DNA from: Gracilaria vermiculophylla
Taxonomy: Eukaryota; Rhodophyta; Florideophyceae; Gracilariales; Gracilariaceae
Reading direction: 5' to 3'
DNA: 64,000 nt
NCBI GenBank assembly: GCA_019155205.2
Contig: JAHNZQ020000308.1
Span: forward strand, 3,768,012-3,832,011
In this document: positions 1 through 10,295 of the stretch, piece by piece
Numbering within the stretch: the stretch's first letter is position 1
How the letters are laid out: every line of letters starts with the position of its first letter
The notes under the pieces: generated by a model
What the model was told of the DNA's origin: nothing
The model's input: only the letters and a program-made list of their open reading frames with translations
Database searches by the model: none
Program-made: the position numbers and the translations under genes

Positions 1-164
1 ATTACAGTAAATATTGAATAAACTGGTATAAAAATGAGAACAATGGCCTAGATCTAAGGTACTATTTGAAGAAATGTGTTGTAAGCTTTTACTTTATAAG
101 ATCTTATGTCTTTTTGAGGAAAGAAAGTAACATGATGTGGAAATAATCACGCGCGAGTTGGAAA

Positions 165-283
165 TGTCCTATACTTTTGAAACGCGTTTTTGAGGGTTTT
201 AACGGAGGGGGGTGGCTACAGTAGGCAAAAATCCATATTTTGGCGCGCTTTTGCACTGTCCTATACTTTTGAAACGCACTGTA
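165..283. mobile_element. Terminal end of a Tc1/mariner-like element with IR/DR repeats
   Basis: A 21-nt sequence, TGTCCTATACTTTTGAAACGC, occurs at 165-185 and again at 257-277. The outer copy runs into CACTG followed by TA at 282-283. Read on the minus strand the outer edge is TA-CAGTGCGTTTCAAAAGTAT. This resembles Tc1/mariner termini, which start CAGT next to a TA target and in some elements carry two direct copies of the transposase site per inverted repeat. The body would lie to the left, before base 1. No transposase is visible here, so only one end is present and the assignment rests on the terminal pattern. Confidence 0.5.
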
Positions 284-302
284 TATGTGTGCACAACACC
301 GC

Positions 303-551
303 ATGGAAGGCAGCGTCAGAAACAATAGTAGTTTTTCTGAAACACATTTGAAGTCTTCGAGGTGAGGTTTTATACTTCAAAAACAGTGACGCTTTTCAAA
401 TCTTTTCAGTACGGATTATTCTTCGTGCCACGGACACCCCACTTTTGTAGCGATGGTTTATGCAGATCACAATCAACTCATAATGCCAAACTCTAGTCGA
501 GTGTGGGTGCGCTCGATTATAGTGAAGGGAAAGGAGAATCAATTTTACTAA
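303..551 (+). CDS. Candidate two-exon small protein (66 aa), unrecognised
   Basis: Proposed exons are 303-361 and 410-551, with a 48-nt intron that has a GTGAGG donor, an AGTGACG branch-like site, a pyrimidine run and a TTTTCAG acceptor. Exon 1 opens with ATG in good context (GCATGGA), and the frame continues across the splice (phase 2) for 47 codons to TAA at 549-551. The product is polar, has no recognised motif, and starts 20 nt after the transposon end. The splice signals are good but the exons are short enough to be open by chance. Confidence 0.28.
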
Positions 552-701
552 ACCTTCAATATCAAAGTTTTTGCCCTCTTCTGTGCAATCGTATATTATG
601 ACTTGCAGCGCGCGCTGTACCGAACAACGTTACGTAGCGTATTGGAACCAACCTTCTGTCGACCCCAGCCATTGATGACCCAAAAGAAAAAGCTTCACGT
701 T

Positions 702-1381
702 TCACTCTCGATGAACACCGCTTTTGAAACCGCACCAACCCTCCCATGGGCCGCAATTACTTATGCACGACATTACGTTTCCTGCATTACCGCTTGTTCT
801 CAAGGCTTCTGTCAATTTTCTTTCCGCGACGCGTGCAAATTCTTCAGTGATCAAAGCAGCCGTCTGTGCATTGCTCTCATCCGTCCATTTGCCATCCTTT
901 TCACACATGAAATGGACCACATTAATTAATGTTTCTAGCCCATATTTTTGAGCCAAGTGAAAAGCTAATCCCTTTTCCAAGGCCAGCTCTCGTACATCTT
1001 CATGCACTTTGCTTCCATTCTCGAAGACGTCTTCGCATTGAGATCGAGAAAACGTTGAGGTGTATCGAGCATGTAGCAATGCCGTGAAGAATATATTCAT
1101 CTCTGCGCGATTCCGTGGCATTCGTAGACCCTTTGCACGGGCGCCTACTTGAGTTAGCGTCTGTCTCATATTTCGTGCTGCTTGTAGGAAATATGCTTAC
1201 CATATACTTTCGAGTACTCCCTGAGCTTTGCACTTGAATTAGCCGAAACATCCTCCCATGAGATGTCTTCTATAGCTGGCATTTCAAGATTGTACAGTTT
1301 CATCAATTGTAAATGGTTGAGTTCGGCAGTCGGAGTGTATACAACTGGAACTTGAATGTGAGCAGGGTAAGGAGTAGACAT
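702..1381 (-). CDS. Unknown helical protein, two exons (about 208 aa)
   Basis: Exon 1 runs 1381 to 1201 and exon 2 runs 1147 to 702. The 53-nt intron (1200-1148) has a GTAAGC donor and a GCTAACTCAAG branch/acceptor. The frame is kept across the junction and the joined length is 627 nt, an exact multiple of three. The start is taken as the ATG at 1381; an in-frame ATG at 1393 is possible. The protein is mostly hydrophilic and helical with a short Cys/Trp-containing C-terminus, and no signal peptide or membrane segment is apparent. I do not recognise the family. The long open second exon (about 148 codons) is the main support. Confidence 0.6.
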
Positions 1382-1524
1382 GTTGCAGAGCATACACGAT
1401 GTGATGAGCAGCCTCGATTTTCAGTGGTGAACAACAGATACAAGCTTCTATTTTGTGAACAGAAAAAACTTCCTTCAGGTAGTACGTTTCGGCTCAGCCT
1501 GGCGCCTACGAAAAGAAATTTGGG

Positions 1525-1782
1525 CTAAGTTTCTTTTCGGTTCATTTTGAACTGGTTCACGATATTGAGTTTCTCATCAATTTCTTCGAGAAAGTGGCAT
1601 AACCAAGTTGTCCGTTTCGTTTTCATACATCCTCGCCCCGTCATTCGATCGCGGAAGAACATTGTTTTTGTAAAACTGGATAGAAGCCAAACTATCTTAC
1701 GCCGACGGAACAATTGATTGACAGCGTGTACCCATCTTAAAGGACTTTCACTTCTATCGAATAGTCTCTCCCGCGTAATCAT
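1525..1782 (-). CDS. Small basic hypothetical ORF (85 aa)
   Basis: An uninterrupted frame from a true ATG at 1782 to a stop at 1525. The product is basic and probably helical, with an Arg-rich patch near residue 27 and a charged C-terminus. No family is recognised and there is no splice or neighbour evidence. It may be a chance frame. Confidence 0.22.
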   Translation of the reverse strand: MITRERLFDRSESPLRWVHAVNQLFRRRKIVWLLSSFTKTMFFRDRMTGRGCMKTKRTTWLCHFLEEIDEKLNIVNQFKMNRKET

Positions 1783-3054
1783 TTACAACTTTCGCACCTC
1801 AACGTCTTCGTGCAGATCACACTGAATCAATGCTCTTTAGAAGCAAAACTTCTTGAATTTAATCTATCTAAATCACGAAAATCTGTGCGGACTTTGGCTT
1901 AGAGTCGCTTGGATAATTTATTGTGTTTGAAGATGGCCCTTGGAAAGCGGCAGGAAAGGTTTTTGTGTTTTGACAGCCAAGCTATCACATTTTCTTCGAA
2001 TTCTCGCGCTTGGAAGTTTGGCTCTGTACGGAGAAATTTCTCGCGTATGGCTTACAACAAGTTTTTCTTGTGGCTCTAATTCTGTCCTGATGCACCTGTT
2101 TCCAGTTTGTCGAACTCATGATGATGCAAGGCTGAAACTCTCGACACCACTGGTCATTAAACGAGCAGATAAACAAGAATCTAATTATCTGCCCATTTTG
2201 GAAGAGCTTCAGCTTGAAATGCTGTGTTTAGTGCCAAATCAGGTCTCGAGCTAATCCCTCAACACGACTGGAGAGATATCCGGGATCCATTCCACAGAGA
2301 CCCAGCTCTTTCCTATTCTGCTGATGTGTTTGGTTGTCCTGGTTTCAAGGATATCCTTCGAAACCTTATCGTCCTCGCAAAACGTGATCGTAGCGGCACA
2401 GTTCTGTATGGCCAGCTTTGTGCACCATGGGAGAACGGAAAACAATTTGAATGATAAATTTACAACCCTTGATTAGTTGAATACACGCGGGTTCCTTGTA
2501 AGCTGCCATGTGGCCTCCGGATGTTCTTGATCTTGTATGAGCTCTGTCATGTGCTCTTGATGAAATTTCCTAAAATAAATTCATTCCGAGTAGCTCAATT
2601 GGAAGGTTTTTTGGCAAACAGCGTACAGTAAAGGTTTCGGAAAAAAACAAGTGCTCACGCCCAGCACGGCACGTGATGAGTGGTCGACTCCCGATAACCA
2701 GAAAAATATCCAACAATGGTCAAACGAGATAATTCCATTGGGATACATTTCACATGATTCACACGGTTCAAGGAACATCGGTGCGGAGCAAATCCGCCCC
2801 CTGCCAATAAAACTGCACGACTCTCAAGGGCTTTGCCATATATGTTGCGTCATGAAGTGAACGAGTAACACGTTGCAGTTGCACATTGATGACGGGAACA
2901 ATTCAACATTTCTCTTCGTATGAGGAACGTTAAAAAGCAACATCTGTTCGTTTTAATCATCCACCGTATCCTCTTAAGAAAGGGACCATCTGCTGCTATC
3001 CACTAGTTTCAAGCTTTCAGTGCCTTGCGTCCAAAAGCCATCCCGTTTGCCAAG
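1783..3054. other. Intergenic, with coding-like patches and no assigned gene
   Basis: On the plus strand two adjoining frames, about 1973-2254 and 2224-2454, read like protein but lie in different frames with no convincing intron between them. They could be a decayed gene, unrecognised exons or chance. The rest, including 2460-3000, shows no recognisable gene. Confidence 0.4.
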
Positions 3055-4117
3055 ATGCCGACCACGTTCGTTCCGCCGTTGCCAGTCGCCCTAAGACCTC
3101 TTCGTCACAACACCAGTCCTGTGCGCCCAGGAAAACGCTTTGTGCAAGCTGCAATGGGTCCCTTTGTATGGTTTCAGAATTTGATGCGACCAGCAACAAC
3201 GACAAAGTCAATGACAGCTACTCCAATTGCGCCTCCTGCACGGCATGTCGTGCTGGGAACTCCCATCGCCCCGCCGCCCGGCGGATGGAAGCCTCCTCTA
3301 CATGAGGCCATGTTTGGTCTAGGATGGTATGTTGGGATATTTGAAAGTTTATTGCGACAATATGTAAACTAACAAGACTTCTCGAAAGCTTCTGGGGTGC
3401 CGAAAGGAAATTCTGGCAGATGGAAGGTATATATACCACCAGTGTTGGCTATGCGGGTGGAGAAACAGAGTTTCCCACTTACAGACAGGTGTGTACAGGT
3501 AGGACTAACCACGCTGAGGTAAGTGCAAGTTTATTGAACACCTATACGATTACTATGCTCTGTGAATTCTCCAAAGTTGCTAATCATTTGAACAGGTTGT
3601 CAATGTCGTGTACGACACCTCAAAAACTTCATATGAGGATTTGTTGAATGTGTTCTGGGCAGCTCATGACCCAACTCAGAAGAACAGACAAGGAAACGAT
3701 GTCGGCACACAATATCGTACGTTGCCTTCCTTTGCCACATGTAGTGAGTGTATACGGAGTGATCTTAAAGTAGACTCGCTAACCACTTTCACCTTTCGTT
3801 ACTTTAGGTTCTGTAATCTACTACTACAATGATGAGCAGAAAAAGGCAGCTGAAGAGACTCGAAACCACTTCAACGCCATCCTAAAGGAAGCTGGCCGAA
3901 ATGGCGTGGCCACCGAAATTCAACCTGCCCCGCAGTACTTCTACGCTGAGGAATATCGTAAGTTGACCCAATCACTTTTCCACATTTTTCGCCTATCTGA
4001 CATACGAAAATATATTCCTCGATGTTTCCCACCATAGATCAGCAGTACTTGCACAAAAATCCGATGGGCTACTGCGGACTTGGAGGAACTGGGCTGTACA
4101 CGCCTCGAAAAAACTGA
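3055..4117 (+). CDS. msrA: Peptide methionine sulfoxide reductase A, five exons
   Basis: Reduces the S-epimer of methionine sulfoxide in proteins. Exons are 3055-3326, 3389-3518, 3596-3716, 3808-3957 and 4038-4117, total 753 nt, giving 250 aa. All four introns (62, 77, 91 and 80 nt) are GT-AG with CTAAC/CTAATC-like branch sites. The first junction rebuilds the catalytic GCFWG motif (TG joined to C), followed by [29 protein letters not shown] and a C-terminal GYCGLGGTG, all typical of MsrA. The roughly 85 residues before the domain are rich in Pro, Arg and Thr and look like an organelle transit peptide (inference). The start is the ATG at 3055; an upstream TTG in the same frame is not used. 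It converges with the LSm gene. Confidence 0.93.
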
Positions 4118-4323
4118 GGAGATGAACTTCGCGGCAATGCTCAGTGGTATAGTCGACCTATGCTATGTGAATTGTGTAGAACTGGTTAAGCTGCGTAGGT
4201 GCTTCTAGATAAGTTCACGACGAGTACAGCGTTCAAATCGAGACTGATAAACTTGTGTGTGAGATCTTTCTTTGGCTGTGTAAATATCAAGAACCCGTGA
4301 ACGTCGAATAAGCCCACGACTGT

Positions 4324-4707
4324 CTATTTTCCTCTTCCCGTTTTCGCCATTTTTGATGATTGCTGCAAAGAATCATCCACCGCTCTTTCCACTTCAGTTT
4401 TATTCTTGCTCCGCGCCTGCGAACAAGTTAACTCTGCATCTTGATCTTTTTCTTTCTCTTTGTGCATAAGCACCTGGGACGTCACACCGCCGGGTACCAT
4501 TACTGTTCCTAGTCTAAATGAACGCCCAAACGGTTTGTTAATCTCTCGGGTGACATCTGATGCGTTGATTAAGATCATGTTTCCTTGCTTGTCGTAACAG
4601 TCGAGTCTTCCTTCAATCAATCTCCCATCCCTTAGAGCAACCAACAATAGCCGGTTCATGCAGGACTCAACAACTTGCCGATGATTATCCGATTTATCCC
4701 CAGTCAT
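4324..4707 (-). CDS. LSm-domain protein, NAA38/LSMD1-like (127 aa)
   Basis: Residues about 12-80 form an Sm fold: the Sm1 part includes LLLVALRDGRLIEGRL and the Sm2 part ends LGTVMVPGGVTSQVLM. The VPG near the end of the domain resembles NAA38 (LSMD1), the auxiliary subunit of the NatC N-terminal acetyltransferase, more than canonical spliceosomal LSm proteins. The C-terminal 45 residues are charged and lysine-rich. The ATG at 4707 is in frame and well placed, and there is no intron. The LSm fold is secure; the choice of NAA38 over another LSm member is tentative. Confidence 0.72.
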   Translation of the reverse strand: MTGDKSDNHRQVVESCMNRLLLVALRDGRLIEGRLDCYDKQGNMILINASDVTREINKPFGRSFRLGTVMVPGGVTSQVLMHKEKEKDQDAELTCSQARSKNKTEVERAVDDSLQQSSKMAKTGRGK

Positions 4708-6485
4708 GGCTTAAGCTTCTCGTGGGCTGTGTCTATTGATGAAGCCAACACTAACGGTTACCTCCACGTCCAAAGCGGCATCAAGAAGTGGACTGCATAT
4801 AATTCTTTTGTGAACAAGAACAAAGTAGTCACCTATTCCTCGTTGCGCCAGCATTCATCCGTTCACTGCCGAGGTCCAAAATAAGGGGAAATCGTACATC
4901 ATGTTCGAGAAGCTTAGCCAAAATCACATGAATGTCTTCGAGCGTCCGAATACGTTGTGGAATTGGCCAAAATTTAAATCCACAGGGCAGTAGTCCTGCG
5001 TCGTGTGCAGTATCTCTGATGATGGCAAAAATTTGACCATCGCGGGTTGAAAAATATGACCAATAATTTTGATACTAAAAGAACAAAAGTTTCTGAACGG
5101 TATTGGACTATTAAAATAAGGTGCGTTTATATGGCAAACAGAATGCCGAAAAATGTTGCTATGAAAACATATTACGTTTGCACAAAAATGCTCTGTATCG
5201 AGAAGCCAACTGTATTCCAGGACATTAAGTAACATCAAAAGTTTTGAGAAGTAATACATATATTAAACAAAACTATGGCTGACTGAAATAAGAATAGATT
5301 TGCGAGAGAGAAATCACTCCAAAATATCCTTCAAAAACTAAATATTAAGAGATAAAGGAAATCGCACTCGATGCGAAAGAAATCAAGAATGTCTGACATG
5401 AAGATGTGGGATTTTATTTTATTTTATCGGAAACGTAAAAGTGTTGCCCCTAAAACCAAGACTAACACCTCGTACACCGGTATTTTAAAAAGCAGATAAT
5501 TCCCAACCAATTCTTTTCCGATAAAGATCATAAATTCTTGATAACGTTTTCAGAAGACATATTCATATTAGAGAGGTATGATTTGTTTTAGAAAACATTC
5601 ATCATCTCCAGGCGATCAAAATCTATATTTTAACAGAATCCCCATCAGAATAAATCAGAAGAGAATTGTATCTAAATAGATGTAATTTTTTTATCACTGT
5701 GAGAATGAAGTTCGTGATAGGAACACATACATGTAATTCTTCATGTTTAAAGTATGCCAAAGAAATCTTTTTTAATATCTAGAATAAAAGAGGAAGTGTC
5801 TTTCTAACTAGGGATCTCGTATGATGTCATAACAGTCAACTTGATCTTTAAAGTATGTTTATTATAAACATAATTATTCGCTTTTTTTGTATTGATTGTA
5901 AGGTTTGCAGTGTATTTAGTATTAAATCATTCTTAGTTTGTTTTCACGAAGGAAAAACAAGAGAGCACAGAAAAGTAGAAAATTTTGATGAAGAATGTTT
6001 TAATGAACAAATTCATGTAGATTTGCAAAACCACTGTTGTTTAAAAAACGGACTTCTAGCAACAAAACAACATTATAGACTGAAATATGAAAGATTCAGA
6101 CTCCCACAAAATTAAAATTTTCGCATGGTTTCTAGCGGTCGGAGAGCCAAAGAGGGCCTCTTAAAAATGCCTCTGCGAAATGAATGAACAAATCCTAACG
6201 CACAGTAACACGCCAGCCAACCAGTACGTAAAACACGACACCATGCCGACGGCGACGACGTGTGGATCTACTCGTCTCGGAAAATGAGACGGATCCTTTC
6301 GGTCCCTACCGTGTAGTTTTGATACCCATTGGATACAACGGGTGACAGGGTGAAAATCTTTTTGTCCTCCAACCGCGATTGTGGGACTTGCATCTACCGA
6401 AGTTGGAGGACAATAAAAACAAATTCAGAACTAGCCGTGAGGTAACTCAGCATAAACTCTCCTTTCTTTTCTGTTTCTCAAAAAC
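4708..6485. other. AT-rich intergenic stretch (most marked 4900-6120)
   Basis: Clearly poorer in G and C than its flanks, with many A/T runs. The only long frames (5047-5232 and 5855-6115 on plus, 4924-5259 on minus) are AT-driven and unrecognised. 6120-6485 is of ordinary composition and should hold the NOP16 promoter. I see no RNA gene. Confidence 0.6.
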
Positions 6486-6986
6486 ATGGGAAAGGCAAGA
6501 CCCGGTTCGCGTAAAGGCATGACCAAGTTGTACAAGAGCGCCAAGAGAGCCGCAAGGAAAAAAGCAGCGCAGCAGCGCTCTGTTCGACCTCGTTCATCAG
6601 CAGTGCCTCACGAAACAATCCGTTCCGCCTGGGATTGGCGCCTTACTCCGGAAAAAAACCTGACTAAGATTGGTCTTCAAGCGAGTGTGAATCACATAAA
6701 AAAGACAGGTGCTGAGCGGAAGGTATGCATTCCGATACAGAGTATCCCGAACGGCTCAGAGTCTGTTATTATGGAGCTGGAAAAGGAGGCTGCTCGCGAA
6801 GAACGAAAGAATGTTGTGATTCATCCAGGGGAAAGGCGGGCTCTGGAGGCCATGATTCGGCGCCATGGAGAGGACTGGGAAGCGATGGCTCGCGACATAA
6901 AACTGAATTACTTGCAATGGACGCCAAATCAGCTTCGGAAAAAAGTCGAACGCATGCGCTCTGTCGACGCGGTGAACGTGAAATGA
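6486..6986 (+). CDS. NOP16: Ribosome biogenesis protein NOP16
   Basis: A nucleolar factor for 60S ribosomal subunit assembly. The 166-aa frame starts at an ATG in AAACATGGG context. The N-terminus is Lys/Arg-rich (GSRKGMTKLYKSAKRAARKK), residues about 48-68 match the NOP16 IRxAWD...NLxxxGL signature, and the C-terminus carries the diagnostic block HGEDWEAMARDIKLN followed by QWTPNQLRKKVERM. Length and domain order fit the family. No intron is present. The nearest upstream sequence is the AT-rich stretch. Confidence 0.88.
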   Translation: MGKARPGSRKGMTKLYKSAKRAARKKAAQQRSVRPRSSAVPHETIRSAWDWRLTPEKNLTKIGLQASVNHIKKTGAERKVCIPIQSIPNGSESVIMELEKEAAREERKNVVIHPGERRALEAMIRRHGEDWEAMARDIKLNYLQWTPNQLRKKVERMRSVDAVNVK

Positions 6987-7610
6987 TGAGGCTGGGAAAT
7001 TCTTGCAAACTGACTCTTTGACAAGTTTGAACCAGGCAGTCTTTGTCATGCACCGGCATTGTTTCGGAATCTAGCCTTCCCAGCAGACAACCAGCTATTG
7101 GCTCGAACGATTATCTAATGTGAACACAGGCCAAATGCTGTTTTCGCCACATCTTGTAAAGCCGCCGTTCCCTGCCGCGTCCGTTTACTGAAGATCGACT
7201 CGCCATCCACCTCCGCCACGCAACTCTAGGCAAAGAGAGTTGACTATCGGACGTTTGTTCAACAACGTTCAATCTTCGTCACTCACTAACAATCCGCCCA
7301 CTAATCGCACCACGTCCCCAGGGCCCCAAAAGCGCTTCTTTTACTTTCTCACAGCCACTCATCTTCCGCCACTATCCAGGTCCGTCTTCATAAATCGCCA
7401 CGTCCTTTCTCAGACTGTGCTACACCCGTCTGGACAGTTCCTCCATAATTCTTGTACTTCATATCAGCATATTGCGGCTCGTAGTTACCATAATCCAATT
7501 GAAGCAGTTTTGCGCGCTCTACATTGCGTCGTAGCTTTGATAGAACCTGTCTTGTGCTCATATTCTTCCGAGGAATCTATCACGGGCGATTTGTACATTA
7601 TTGTACCACG
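6987..7610. other. Intergenic: 3-prime region of NOP16 and leader of the zinc-finger gene
   Basis: A frame at 7240-7752 opens with TTG and overlaps the next gene in another frame, so I do not call it. No RNA gene, repeat or splice pair was recognised. Confidence 0.5.
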
Positions 7611-8690
7611 ATGTACCATCCATCCCAATCAATCCCTTTTCAGCCCGACACTCGAGACCATTCGCCTCTCAAATCCCCTGCTCTACAACTTCTTCTCTCG
7701 GACATCACCGCCCCTCTGTCAAATCATATTTATTCCACTCATCATGACGTAAATCATGTCCTGCAATCGTCAGAATGGGACTTTAATCCAGAATGCCAGC
7801 CTTCGGTATCAGCACAATCCTTACAAGTTGATGCGTGTCAAACAAACCTTGCGTTGGAGCAATACATCCCAGTAGCTGACTACATCTCATCCCTGCTACA
7901 AAGCGTCGATGAAGAACAAGAGGGTCAGCCAAACCGGCCAGCGTCTTGCTCCTACACCCCCTTCAACCCTTCCACGAGTTTGGAGTTACCATCGTCGCCC
8001 GATTCCTCGGAATGTGATCTATCTCAATCGCCGTTCTCTGCATACAATAAGCCAATACCGCTGAGTCAAAAGGCATGCCTGGTACCAAGGTGTTTGATAA
8101 AGCCAGTGCAAACGCCACAAAATCAGCCTTCTTCAGGCTTGACCCGACGAACTATCGTACGAAGTGAATGGGCTTCGGTGCCCATTCGTCAAACAGTGGT
8201 TCCTTCATTTTATTTACCGCGACCTGAACCCAGCTCCCCGCCCAGCGCTGAAAATAGCACGACATCAAGTGAGATGCGCCCGAAGCTTCGGTTCTCCAAG
8301 GGAGCTTCTGCCTCCAAGTATTGCCACATTTGCGGTAGAAACTCAAAGACAGTCTCAGTAGCGCAGTGCGCCAACGTAACCGTTGGGCTGTGTCGAAAAG
8401 TAGTCTGTGAAAAATGTCTCATGTTGCATCGTGTGGAGATCGGACCGGCCTGTAGTCGACCTTCTGCGCAGTGGAAATGTACACACTGTGAGGGTGTTTG
8501 CCCAAAGCGAGCACGATGTCATCAGTATACCAAGAATAACTTGAGACGACGAATGAAAAACGACGATAGACAACGAAAGAAATGGCAAGAACTTAAAAGA
8601 AAAAGAGCTGAAATAGCTCTCGAGGCACGAGCCAGAGAAGTGATGCGACTGACTCGAAAAGACTCGAAGCACCAGGTGTTACCGAGATGA
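7611..8690 (+). CDS. zf-4CXXC_R1-like zinc-finger protein (359 aa)
   Basis: The start is the ATG at 7611; the frame is open further upstream but only from TTG. Residues 1 to about 235 are Ser/Pro/Gln-rich and look disordered. Residues about 236-310 hold a Cys-rich domain: CHIC, QCAN, GLCRKVVCEKC, then ACSR, WKCTHCEGVC and RARC. This spacing resembles the zinc-finger domain of monoamine-oxidase A repressor R1 and CDCA7 proteins, which bind DNA or chromatin. A strongly basic helix rich in Arg and Lys follows to the C-terminus. A nuclear role is inferred; the target is unknown. Confidence 0.75.
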   Translation: MYHPSQSIPFQPDTRDHSPLKSPALQLLLSDITAPLSNHIYSTHHDVNHVLQSSEWDFNPECQPSVSAQSLQVDACQTNLALEQYIPVADYISSLLQSVDEEQEGQPNRPASCSYTPFNPSTSLELPSSPDSSECDLSQSPFSAYNKPIPLSQKACLVPRCLIKPVQTPQNQPSSGLTRRTIVRSEWASVPIRQTVVPSFYLPRPEPSSPPSAENSTTSSEMRPKLRFSKGASASKYCHICGRNSKTVSVAQCANVTVGLCRKVVCEKCLMLHRVEIGPACSRPSAQWKCTHCEGVCPKRARCHQYTKNNLRRRMKNDDRQRKKWQELKRKRAEIALEARAREVMRLTRKDSKHQVLPR

Positions 8691-10125
8691 GAATTATATT
8701 TGCAAACGTTTTAGATGTTAGCTGTAGCTATTGACCCCATGAACTTGTAGTGTGTGGCGTCTACAAAGATAATTTCCACAACATAAATGTATAAAGGATA
8801 ACAGGTTACATTCATTGAAGCACTTTGACCAGATACAATACATAGGACTACTTGTAAAACTCCGATGAATCACAAGCATATGGGTGATGCTGATCTTCCG
8901 ACAGCGCTTTCTCACGTATTTCGAGCATACGACAGAATATGACATGAACATGAATGTTCAGGTGGATAAAACTCAGTGTGTTTGTGAAACGAAATCGCAG
9001 TTTCTAAGACGGTATCTTCCAAAGGCAGGCACCCAAGTATGGTGAGAAAAGATGACAACGGAGTCGTACGGTTTGAGGATGACCTTCGTCTTGCGCCACA
9101 TGCATGAACCGATTCATTCCCCGCCGACACAGTCTTACGGCAGGAGAGACATGAAGAGAAGGTCGTTGCGTAATGGCGATGAGCGTGATACAAGTCGATG
9201 GCGTTACCCAAGCGGCCGACAGACTGCACATCGCAGAAACCACAGTCCGCATCCTCTTTGTTTACAGCAAAAAGTCAAATTTATTCGAGAGTGGATACAG
9301 GTGTACCATAGGTATGGTACGTGAGAGAGCTTTCCCTTTAGCGCTTCATATGCATTAGCTTGTATGTTTTCTCTTAAATCTCAAGCGACAATAAGGACAT
9401 CAACAATGACGTTGTTTCCAACGTTTTGACTTCAGACGCATGTGCCGAGTGCTCCAAAGCCCAAGCTCGAAAACTTTTGTTGTGCGCGGCGTAGAAAATT
9501 GCGGTGAAATAGAAGCAAAGTGTCACGAAGAGGGGCCTTGAGGACGATGGGGCACGCCATCATGAGAACAGTACTGATTATAGGGTACCGTTGATTATCG
9601 TGGAGAGTTGGGGGGTTAACGATCGTGTGGTGACGTGCGCTCGGCAGTGTGGAAGCAAAGTTATTGCCCAAATAATGTAGATAAAAGAATGCGGGACTAC
9701 AGCTCTCCCTACAATTACAATACGATACAGAAAAAACAGCACTAGGCGATTAACTTGCTGTGGCACGACGTGACACTCGAGTCGAGGATGGTGCCTGCGA
9801 CGGCGTCGATTATCTTTGAAAGACAAGCGCAAAAACGGCGAAGGTGTCAGCGGTGGAAGTGTAGACGGCGGAGAAACGCCTGAGATCACATTGAGGCGCC
9901 AAGCGCATGCGTTCTGCTGCGCAAGGCACTTTACAAGAACAAATTCGGATGGGGAACGAGCGCCTGGCGCGACGCGTTTCCACAGACGACCAGCTAGTTT
10001 ACAGTGCGTACAAATACACCGCATACAGCCCGCGTTCAAACATTGCTACTCCGAAGGCGTCAAAAACAGCACCATACAGCGCCGTTTCTGTCGGGCTGGC
10101 TTTGAACTTTTTCTTGTCGAGCCGC
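8691..10125. other. Intergenic, no gene recognised
   Basis: Several frames of 75-150 codons overlap one another on both strands (for example 9578-10039 minus and 9816-10232 plus); most open with GTG or TTG and none shows a motif. The last part, about 9907-10125, may be the first exon or leader of the ARID gene, because a GTAAGT donor follows at 10126. Confidence 0.45.
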
Positions 10126-10292
10126 GTAAGTGTATTACACCCGGAGTTAAATTTTATGATGCCACCAGCACTCTGCGCTGGGTGCCCCTCAAAGTTCGCT
10201 CGCCGCCCGCCTTCCTCACGTGCCCTTCATAAGTGCCGCCGCTTGTTTTTCTCTATGCACTGAGACATTCATCCCTAACTCGTCGCGAACAG
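10126..10292 (+). other. Probable intron immediately upstream of the ARID start codon
   Basis: The donor is CGC|GTAAGT at 10126; CCCTAACTCG is a strong branch site about 18 nt before the acceptor GAACAG at 10292. The ATG follows four bases later. The intron may lie in the 5-prime leader. Alternatively the upstream frame open from ATG 9907 joins in phase and would add about 74 residues. Confidence 0.6.
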
Positions 10293-10295
10293 ATC

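Noticed and set aside
2586..2660. tRNA-like 5-prime half (GAGTAGCTCAATTGGAAG)
   Set aside because: No matching acceptor stem, anticodon arm or T-loop follows.
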